Below are positions 17,384-22,660 of a stretch of 22,660 bases of DNA, piece by piece. The stretch lies in the IMG/VR virus record IMGVR_UViG_3300031952_000161, positions 1-22,660 of that record; one strand, given 5' to 3'. Within the stretch, counting starts at the first letter, position 1. Each line of letters opens with the position of its first letter. The DNA is from a virus. Under the pieces are notes generated by a model. It was not told the origin of the DNA. It saw only the letters and a program-made list of their open reading frames with translations, and searched no databases. A program made the translations under genes and the position numbers.

Positions 17384-17553
17384 TAGAATACTTCTAAGAT
17401 ATTCCTAAACTACACAAAACCTCAGCCCTCCCAGAGGATGCTGGTGGTTACATTTATCTTCATATAAAATAACGTTGCTTAGAACAACTGTAATTACTTA
17501 GGACTGTATTACTGGATTTGAACCATACCTATCAGCTACCTGCTTTTAATTAC
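17384..17553 (-). ncRNA. Candidate structured RNA between ssb-like and primase genes
   Basis: This is the only sizeable gene-free stretch (17345-17597). On the minus strand it holds a series of nested and tandem helices. P1 (17553-17547 with 17496-17490, 7 bp) encloses a 3-bp hairpin at 17542-17533 and an arm TAGG/CCTA (17531-17528 with 17502-17499). That arm is capped by TGG-TTCAAAT-CCA, a 7-nt loop identical to a tRNA T-loop. Then follow a hairpin at 17488-17474, a 12-bp interrupted G/C-rich hairpin at 17449-17418 followed by TTTTGTGT, and a hairpin at 17407-17384. In 17421-17450, 18 of 30 bases are G/C in an otherwise very AT-rich region. It may be a small RNA, a primase leader, a terminator or a replication-origin structure. 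It is not a complete tRNA. Confidence 0.5.
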
Positions 17554-17597
17554 TATCTTATATTAAAGTACAAAGACTTTTATTTAAATTATATTAA

Positions 17598-18404
17598 CTA
17601 AAATGGTAAATCATTAACAACAGTAGATACTGGTATATTAGGTTTATTAGTTAATTGTTCTTTATTAAAAATAGTTAAATTATAAGGAGAATAACCATAA
17701 AAATCTTTAATATAACCTTCTTTAATATCAGAATCCAGAGTTAATATTAATCTATCAAAGTTCTTAGACCAAGCTCTTTCAAAAGCTTTATTATAAACAA
17801 CCTGATAAAATTTTTCTCCATCAGCAGACTGTTTAACACCAAGAGCAACTCCAATATTTCTCTTATTATTAAAAGTATTTAATAAATTTTTAATTTCTGT
17901 AACATCACCATTCTCATATAAAGAAGCCATATTATCTAATCTACATTCTTTATCTTTCTTAATATCTAATAAAGTTTTCAAAAAGGAAATTAAGAATTCT
18001 TCACCAGAATATGCTAAATCCATAGTATTGATATCAAAATACTTAACTCCGGCAGTAATTGGATTACCACTATCATCTAAAGCAAACCATTTAAAATTAC
18101 CTTTAGCATCAACATATTGTACATTACCAGGTTTAGATGCTACTCCTTTGTTACCTATAAAAAAGGAAACATCTCCTTTTATAACATTTTTATCTTTTGT
18201 AGTAGCATTAAATAAAAATTTAATTAATCTACTATTTGTTTTTTCATTAAAATATACAGGATCAGTATCCTTATTCTTAACATTATATCCTAAATTTTCT
18301 AATTCTTCATTAGTAGGATTAACTGTTAATATATTTACTTTAGTCATTCCCGTATACAGGGTTCTACCTTCACCTACGGACTCATTAGTCGTTTCAAATG
18401 CCAT
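17598..18404 (-). CDS. Single-stranded DNA-binding protein (putative SSB/gp2.5-like)
   Basis: 268 residues. The C-terminus ends in VVNDLPF, the hydrophobic-acidic tail typical of bacterial and phage SSBs (DDDIPF-like) that recruits other replication proteins. Residues about 20-130 are beta-rich, compatible with an OB fold, and a helical region follows at about 130-175. It is longer than bacterial SSB (about 170). It lies directly after the Sak4-like ATPase and one small gene, a common pairing for phage annealing recombination and replication. It ends in TAG. A 12-nt direct repeat lies upstream. The function is inferred from the tail, size and neighbourhood rather than from a named family. Confidence 0.65.
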   Translation of the reverse strand: MAFETTNESVGEGRTLYTGMTKVNILTVNPTNEELENLGYNVKNKDTDPVYFNEKTNSRLIKFLFNATTKDKNVIKGDVSFFIGNKGVASKPGNVQYVDAKGNFKWFALDDSGNPITAGVKYFDINTMDLAYSGEEFLISFLKTLLDIKKDKECRLDNMASLYENGDVTEIKNLLNTFNNKRNIGVALGVKQSADGEKFYQVVYNKAFERAWSKNFDRLILTLDSDIKEGYIKDFYGYSPYNLTIFNKEQLTNKPNIPVSTVVNDLPF

Positions 18405-18436
18405 ATTTATTATTTGTTTCTTGTTCTTATTATTAA

Positions 18437-18464
18437 TTATCTCTTAAAAATTTTATCTCTTAAA
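18437..18464 (-). repeat. 12-nt direct repeat upstream of the SSB-like gene
   Basis: Two identical 12-mers, TTTAAGAGATAA on the minus strand, lie at 18464-18453 and 18448-18437, a 16-nt period. They fill much of the 69-nt gap between the small beta-rich gene and the SSB-like gene. They could be a regulator- or self-binding site in the leader, or a promoter element. Confidence 0.5.
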
Positions 18465-18473
18465 TAAACTTTA

Positions 18474-18878
18474 TTACAATTCTATATTTGCTGTACTTGG
18501 TTTTCTAACCATTAAAGGTGTTATATCTTTTAAAGTTAAAAGCCAACAAGCCATACCATTAATCATTACTTGTTCTCCTAAGCTAAATAAAAAATTATTA
18601 TTTCTAGGAGTGTGAGAAACAGTATCTAACAATTCTATTGAAAATTGATTAGTATTAATATAATTATCTTTTACTGTAAAACCGGTATTATCTTCTAATT
18701 TAACTAAATAAACTTTTCCATTATCAGTACCCACTGTAACTGATTGATTTCCCATTAAATTTAAACTACGAACAGCCGCATCTGATAAGACTGTTGTGTT
18801 ACTTCCACCATTTACCTTTAATTCCATACTTTTTCTGAATTCAAGGTTCTTTTGATTTGATTTTCTAATTATATTCAT
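18474..18878 (-). CDS. Small beta-rich protein between Sak4-like and SSB-like genes
   Basis: 134 residues. After a basic N-terminus (MNIIRKSNQKNLEFRKSMEL) it is beta-rich with few charged helices: TVLSDAAVRSLNLMGN, SVTVGTDNGKVYLVKLEDNTG, EQVMINGMACWLLTLKDI. No catalytic motif is visible. The context TAATTAAATATG precedes the start. Its position suggests a role in recombination or replication, but no family is recognised. Confidence 0.7.
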   Translation of the reverse strand: MNIIRKSNQKNLEFRKSMELKVNGGSNTTVLSDAAVRSLNLMGNQSVTVGTDNGKVYLVKLEDNTGFTVKDNYINTNQFSIELLDTVSHTPRNNNFLFSLGEQVMINGMACWLLTLKDITPLMVRKPSTANIEL

Positions 18879-18891
18879 ATTTAATTAATTA

Positions 18892-19701
18892 TTATTTTTT
18901 TAATTGAGGAAAAATATTTTCCCAGTGAGTTGTTAATACACCTTCTTCATTCATTTCTGACATAAGAAATTCTTTCTCATTTAAATGTCTTGCTCTGGAT
19001 TTAGTAGTTAAATCTTTTTCATTAGTTTTAAAACTAAACATAACTTTATTACCATCTCTGTATATCATTGCACAAGCATCTGAATCTCTTAATAAAGATA
19101 GTTTCATTTTACCTGTTAATGCCATATCATTTGCATCTAATTTTACACCTTGTTTTACTAATGAGCCTTGTTTAGCATGAGCTATGAATATTACACACTC
19201 TTTAGCTAATCCTATACATTGGTCATATAATTCATCCCAAGCTCTATGTATCCATAACCAACCACTTTCAGGTACATCAGTTACTACATCATTAATAATA
19301 GCTCCTTTATTTATCATACCTTTTCCTACAATTGACTGTTTAAATAAATTAGTTGCATGAAGATGAGCTAATTTTTCTATAGCTGTAATACCATCAAAAA
19401 TAATATAATCATAAACATATCCTCCAGCTTTACCATTAGCTAACTTAATAGCTTTAATAGTTTCTAAAAAGGCTGTTCCTAATCCAATATTGTTAGTATT
19501 AGCTACTTCTTTTAAATTCATTCTTTTAGCATGGTAATGTTCTTTACAACCATCTTCAAAATCTACAACAAGACTGTTGGGTAGATTTGCACATAATTGT
19601 GTTTTACCTGTTCCCTGATGACCTACAAGTACTAATTTAGTTACTTTGTCATAAGCTGGAGAAACAGTCCTTTCTTTTGGTAATTCTAATGTTAAACTCA
19701 T
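18892..19701 (-). CDS. Sak4-like / AAA_24-type RecA-fold ATPase
   Basis: 269 residues. Walker A is GHQGTGKT at 27-34, followed by the characteristic NLPNSLVVDFEDG. Walker B ends at D103 in YIIFDGITAIE. A sensor strand VIFIAHAKQG follows, then a C-terminal segment LLRDSDACAMIYRDGNKVMF, typical of phage AAA_24 ATPases related to Rad51/RecA (Sak4). Such proteins promote ssDNA annealing together with a phage SSB, and an SSB-like gene lies two genes downstream. The start follows the previous stop immediately. Confidence 0.88.
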   Translation of the reverse strand: MSLTLELPKERTVSPAYDKVTKLVLVGHQGTGKTQLCANLPNSLVVDFEDGCKEHYHAKRMNLKEVANTNNIGLGTAFLETIKAIKLANGKAGGYVYDYIIFDGITAIEKLAHLHATNLFKQSIVGKGMINKGAIINDVVTDVPESGWLWIHRAWDELYDQCIGLAKECVIFIAHAKQGSLVKQGVKLDANDMALTGKMKLSLLRDSDACAMIYRDGNKVMFSFKTNEKDLTTKSRARHLNEKEFLMSEMNEEGVLTTHWENIFPQLKK

Positions 19702-19947
19702 TTATATTAAAGTGTTTTTAAAATCTGTTATTAAACTTATCTTTTGCATTATCTTTTGTTTTTCTGATAATAGGTTAGAACCATATTCTTGTATTTCAGA
19801 ATTAGTATTATCTTTTTTTAATAAATAACTAAAACCTTTAGAATGTATCTCATCTATATCATTTTTTGCCACTGTCATCTGCTTATTATATTCTTTATTA
19901 ATTTTATATAAAGACACATATCCAAATAATCTTAATATCCAATCCAT
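19702..19947 (-). CDS. Small hypothetical protein with hydrophobic N-terminus
   Basis: 81 residues. The first 15 residues (MDWILRLFGYVSLYK) are hydrophobic and aromatic and could form an amphipathic membrane-associating helix; the remainder is charged and helical. It ends with TAA directly before the ATG of the Sak4-like ATPase gene. No family recognised. Confidence 0.6.
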   Translation of the reverse strand: MDWILRLFGYVSLYKINKEYNKQMTVAKNDIDEIHSKGFSYLLKKDNTNSEIQEYGSNLLSEKQKIMQKISLITDFKNTLI

Positions 19948-19949
19948 AA

Positions 19950-20429
19950 TTAACTTCTTTTTAATAATGTTAAATCATTCTCTAATATCCAGTATAAACT
20001 TTCTGCTTCTTTATTATAAACTCTATATTCATAACAATAAAGTATTAAGTCACTGTCTATCTTTTTTAATGAAGCAGGTTCTACTACTAAATATTTATCT
20101 ATCTTATCTCCTACTTTATACAAAGCAGGTTTAGCCCTTTTCTTTATCTCATCTTCTCTTGTAGTAACTAATGCAGAAGTATCTTCTTTAATATCTTTTA
20201 CTAAACTTAACAAAATACTATCTTGATTATCTGTATTCCTTACTTCAGGAATAAAGTTTTGTCTAAAGTTTAAATTATTTATTAACTCTTTAACTTCAAT
20301 AATACTTACATCAGTAGCTAAATTATGTTTTTCTATTAACTTTTCTATATTAGTTAATCTTAAACTTTGTGCAATTAACTTCTCTTCTAAAAAGTTAATA
20401 TTCTTTGTTAGTTTTTCTATTCCAAGCAT
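19950..20429 (-). CDS. Hypothetical protein with N-terminal coiled coil
   Basis: 159 residues. Residues 1-50 form a likely coiled coil (MLGIEKLTKNINFLEEKL...). The C-terminal 60 residues (ALYKVGDKIDKYLVVEPASL, YCYEYRVYNKEAESLYWILE) are beta-rich and could be a small SH3-like domain. Its start overlaps the upstream gene by 13 nt. No catalytic motif and no recognised family. Confidence 0.65.
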   Translation of the reverse strand: MLGIEKLTKNINFLEEKLIAQSLRLTNIEKLIEKHNLATDVSIIEVKELINNLNFRQNFIPEVRNTDNQDSILLSLVKDIKEDTSALVTTREDEIKKRAKPALYKVGDKIDKYLVVEPASLKKIDSDLILYCYEYRVYNKEAESLYWILENDLTLLKRS

Positions 20430-20737
20430 ATTTTTAATTTTTTAAGATTATCTTTTTTAATTTTTAATTTTTTAATTTCTTGTATTAGTGAGTAGAGTTC
20501 ATTTTTTCCATAATACCTATAGTGATATTGCCAATCATCATTCCATCTTAATTTAGTTTTAAAATGAAGTTCTTGTTTTTTACGAGTGTAAATTCTAGTA
20601 AGATAACAATATTCACAATTACAAAAAGTAATACTAGAATTATGTTTTTCTATTAAAATTTGAAAATATGAAGTTATAATTTTATTGTGACTCTGACTTA
20701 CTTGAGTCTGTATTTTCTTTTTTATCTCCTCCAGCAT
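20417..20737 (-). CDS. Small Cys-motif protein, unknown function
   Basis: 106 residues from the ATG at 20737. It contains C-N-C-E-Y-C (residues about 39-44 in ITFCNCEYCYLTR), a compact Cys cluster that may bind metal, followed by a basic, aromatic region. It ends in TAG. This start overlaps the upstream gene by 56 nt, more than any other pair here. An ATA at 20677 in the context AATAAAATTATA, 4 nt after the upstream stop, would give an 87-codon version without the overlap. No family recognised. Confidence 0.6.
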   Translation of the reverse strand: MLEEIKKKIQTQVSQSHNKIITSYFQILIEKHNSSITFCNCEYCYLTRIYTRKKQELHFKTKLRWNDDWQYHYRYYGKNELYSLIQEIKKLKIKKDNLKKLKICLE

Positions 20738-21101
20738 TTCCTAATTTATTTAAAGTTTCAGAAAGTTTGTTATAAGATTCTTGAGTATTAGTTTCTAAAC
20801 AAGTTTCTAATTGTTTAACTAGGTTTTTTAATTTCTCTTTATCTTTTTCAATACTGTCTAGTCTAGCTTTTGAATAACTCTCTAATGTTATAATAACTCT
20901 ATTTTCATCATATTTAGCTTCTACATCTGGCTTATGAGATTTTTTAAATTCTTTCTCTAAAGCTTCTTGTTTTTCAACAGCCCTAGTTACTAGTTTTATT
21001 CTTCTTTCAATTTCAATTGATGCTAAAGAAAACACTACACTATCAATTATTTTTTCTCCTGAATTGCTGATCTTTTCAGCTACTTTTTCTTGTATTGTCA
21101 T
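20682..21101 (-). CDS. Coiled-coil protein with low-complexity tail, unknown function
   Basis: 139 residues, almost entirely helical and charged; residues about 25-50 and 75-115 are strong coiled-coil candidates (SIEKDKEKLKNLVKQLETCL). The last 20 residues (GDKKENTDSSKSESQ) are low-complexity and polar. It follows the SF4 helicase gene by 11 nt, which might hint at a helicase partner, but that rests on position only. Confidence 0.65.
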   Translation of the reverse strand: MTIQEKVAEKISNSGEKIIDSVVFSLASIEIERRIKLVTRAVEKQEALEKEFKKSHKPDVEAKYDENRVIITLESYSKARLDSIEKDKEKLKNLVKQLETCLETNTQESYNKLSETLNKLGNAGGDKKENTDSSKSESQ

Positions 21102-21112
21102 ATTTTAATTTT

Positions 21113-22105
21113 TTAAATTTCTGTAAATATTCCTGCTTGAGGATTAAATATTAATCCTGTAGCAATATTATCTTTACTTAACCTGTTCTTAATAATTTTA
21201 CACATAATAAAAGACTCTTTGTAAACATTTAAATCATAACCTAAACATCTGTTCATATCTAACTTCCAAGGACACATTAAACCTATTGCAACTTCACAAT
21301 CAGCGTAAGGTTGTCTTGTAGATTTAAAGTCAGTTATTTGTGGAGATAAATCTACGCCTTTAAACTTAGCTCTGTCTACACTACTGAGTCCGTCATTAAA
21401 CTGACTAACTACTATAGGAGTAATACCAAAAAGATTTCTACTTAATACCATGTATTCAGAAAATTTATCTATATTTTCTTTATTGTTCATGTTATTCTCT
21501 GTCTTTAGATTTTCTAAATTATCAGTAACAACTAAAATATATTGATCAGGATTATTAGGAGTATATCCTACTATCTTTTTCTTTTTAACATTAGAATTAT
21601 CTGTGTAATCTTCATAATGTATTTTACCTATAGATTCACAATGGTTAAAAATCTGATGATTAATACCGGTAGGATTAGTAGGTTGATACTCAAAATGAAT
21701 ATACTTTTTTAAATTATCTAATATTGGAATACATTTATCAATAAGTTCTTGTTCTTCTGTTGTTAATCTATTATCCCCTAAGCCTTTAATCTTTTCAGGA
21801 GAAATTATAACATTAAATTTATTAAAAGCTATATTACTTAACCAGTTACAATCTTTTGTTAATTTATCTATTTCAAAAGAATAATAAATAACATGAATAG
21901 GGATATCTTGTTTAATAGCATCTTCAATAGCACTTAATAACATAAAGTCTACTAAGGTTGTCTTACCTGAACCTGAAATTCCTCCTACTAAATAATAAGT
22001 GCTTCTTTGAATACCGAAAATATATTTTGATATTCCAGACAATTTTATATTAAGACCTTTATATTTACCAGCTAAACCGGCAGCAATTCTTTCTTTAATA
22101 TTCAT
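21113..22105 (-). CDS. SF4 DnaB-like replicative helicase (RecA core)
   Basis: 330 residues. Walker A is GISGSGKT at 42-49, YYSFEID with E78 matches the catalytic Glu motif of DnaB-type helicases, and Walker B ends at D195 in ILVVTDNLENL. The H3-like GITPIVVSQF (Q235) follows, and KIIKNRLSKDN near the C-terminus can supply the arginine finger. Only the C-terminal RecA-like motor is present; the DnaB N-terminal collar domain is absent. The start overlaps the upstream winged-helix gene's stop as TAATG. It should unwind DNA at the phage fork together with the separate primase. Confidence 0.88.
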   Translation of the reverse strand: MNIKERIAAGLAGKYKGLNIKLSGISKYIFGIQRSTYYLVGGISGSGKTTLVDFMLLSAIEDAIKQDIPIHVIYYSFEIDKLTKDCNWLSNIAFNKFNVIISPEKIKGLGDNRLTTEEQELIDKCIPILDNLKKYIHFEYQPTNPTGINHQIFNHCESIGKIHYEDYTDNSNVKKKKIVGYTPNNPDQYILVVTDNLENLKTENNMNNKENIDKFSEYMVLSRNLFGITPIVVSQFNDGLSSVDRAKFKGVDLSPQITDFKSTRQPYADCEVAIGLMCPWKLDMNRCLGYDLNVYKESFIMCKIIKNRLSKDNIATGLIFNPQAGIFTEI

Positions 22106-22660
22106 TAAATCTTGTTTACTCTTTCTTGTGAATTAAAGGTAGCTCCGGCAACAATATCTTCACAATATTGAGCAAGTCTTGATTTACTGACTCTTCTATT
22201 ATTATGTACTTCTTCTTTATAAATAAAATGATCGGCCTGCATGCAGTAAATAGGATTGGTTAATTCAGAAATATATAAATCTGTAGCCTTTAAAATTACA
22301 TCAGTAGAGAAATTATATTCTTTATAAAACTCTTGAAATTTTCTTATTAAATCTTTACCATTACCCATTTTACCTGAAACCATTATATTCTTTCTAGAAA
22401 ATTTATTTCTATAGCAATCTATAAAGTCTTCAGATACTTCTTGCTCAACATTCATTTTAAAATTATCTAAAAAAGATAATAGATTAATACCGTCACCAGT
22501 AATAAGAAAAACACGATTTCCTCCTACTGATAGTTCCGTTATTAAACTATTATCTAACAATTTTATTACATCAACATTATCAAAATGTTGATCACACTTT
22601 AAATTTAAAGCTTTAAGATAATAATATTCATTAATATTAATATTCTTTTCTTTTAAGGCT
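22105..22660 (-). CDS. Winged-helix, DnaD-like replication protein (putative), 5'-truncated
   Basis: The frame stays open to the right edge, so the gene begins outside the window; the TTG at 22560 is internal. 185 codons are in view. The visible N-terminal part (EYYYLKALNLKC, then VIKLLDNSLITELS and the wing-like NRVFLITGDG) resembles a winged-helix fold. The second part (FIDCYRNKFSRKNIMVSGK through SKSRLAQYCEDIV) is helical, as in DnaD-like replication or helicase-loading proteins. It is coupled by TAATG to the SF4 helicase gene, which supports a loader or origin-binding role. The family assignment is tentative and made by eye. Confidence 0.5.
   Translation of the reverse strand, partial: ALKEKNININEYYYLKALNLKCDQHFDNVDVIKLLDNSLITELSVGGNRVFLITGDGINLLSFLDNFKMNVEQEVSEDFIDCYRNKFSRKNIMVSGKMGNGKDLIRKFQEFYKEYNFSTDVILKATDLYISELTNPIYCMQADHFIYKEEVHNNRRVSKSRLAQYCEDIVAGATFNSQERVNKI

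Noticed and set aside
17490-17556. tRNA gene on the minus strand, suggested by GGTTCAAATCC
   Set aside because: The T-loop is perfect, but no anticodon arm, no 7-bp acceptor helix next to the T-arm and no CCA-proximal layout can be drawn.
17381-17597. Group I intron
   Set aside because: The region lies between genes rather than inside one, and I cannot find the conserved P7 strands; it is also short for an intron.
15755-18447. Plus-strand frames at 15755-15946 and 18028-18447
   Set aside because: They are opposite the RusA-like and SSB-like genes and look like antisense shadows.
1-22660. Recoded stop codons, as in some crAss-like phages
   Set aside because: TAA, TGA (for example 7967, 10078, 14308, 15111) and TAG (17598, 20417) all end genes at sensible places.
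1-22660. CRISPR array, insertion sequence or integrase
   Set aside because: No regularly spaced repeat array, transposase or integrase motif, or terminal inverted repeats were seen.

Overview
The window looks like part of a large, strongly AT-rich, lytic-type double-stranded DNA phage genome. It has two convergent gene blocks packed nearly wall to wall, no host housekeeping genes, and a complete phage replication cassette. The gene set (family A DNA polymerase, DnaG-like primase, SF4 helicase, Sak4-like ATPase, an SSB-like protein, FEN-type 5'-3' exonuclease, RusA-like resolvase, and giant multidomain proteins on the other strand) resembles crAss-like phages (Crassvirales) and related large phages of Bacteroidetes. 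Starts preceded by A/T-rich stretches ending in AATTATG, with no Shine-Dalgarno motif, also suit a Bacteroidetes host. Host and lineage are inference from gene content; no marker such as the major capsid protein or terminase is present. TAA, TGA and TAG are all used as stops, so the standard bacterial code applies.

Left block (about 1-7926, plus strand): the 3' part of a giant multidomain protein (966 residues in view; the gene begins outside the window) with an AlkB-type 2OG-Fe(II) dioxygenase, a small beta module, an EEFSH segment and a nucleotidyltransferase-like domain. It is followed by a 1466-residue protein with a PD-(D/E)XK nuclease near its N-terminus and a long helical tail, and then by a 199-residue HExxH zincin. 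The first two fit the 'polyvalent protein' idea: large enzyme-rich proteins that some phages package and inject with their DNA. A near-identical Thr/Gln/Ser linker separates the modules of the first protein, and one copy pair is identical over 27 nt at DNA level.

The blocks meet at a strong bidirectional terminator-like hairpin (7921-7958).

Right block (7967-22660, minus strand; transcription runs from right to left). In transcription order: a winged-helix protein cut by the window edge, SF4 helicase, four small coiled-coil, zinc-like or amphipathic proteins, Sak4-like ATPase, a small unknown beta-rich protein, SSB-like protein, a 253-bp structured intergenic element, DnaG-like primase, RusA-like resolvase, an unknown protein, 5'-3' exonuclease, two unknown proteins (one a 523-residue repeat-module protein), a coiled-coil protein, an intrinsic terminator-like hairpin, DNA polymerase A, a small protein, a sigma-like HTH protein, three very small genes and a MazG-like pyrophosphohydrolase. 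Most genes are joined by ATGA or TAATG overlaps, indicating translational coupling.

Points most worth a second look: the linker-delimited modular protein; the structured, possibly RNA-coding element at 17384-17553 with a tRNA-like T-loop; two places where ATA sits exactly where a start codon is expected; and the repeat-module protein inside the replication cassette.
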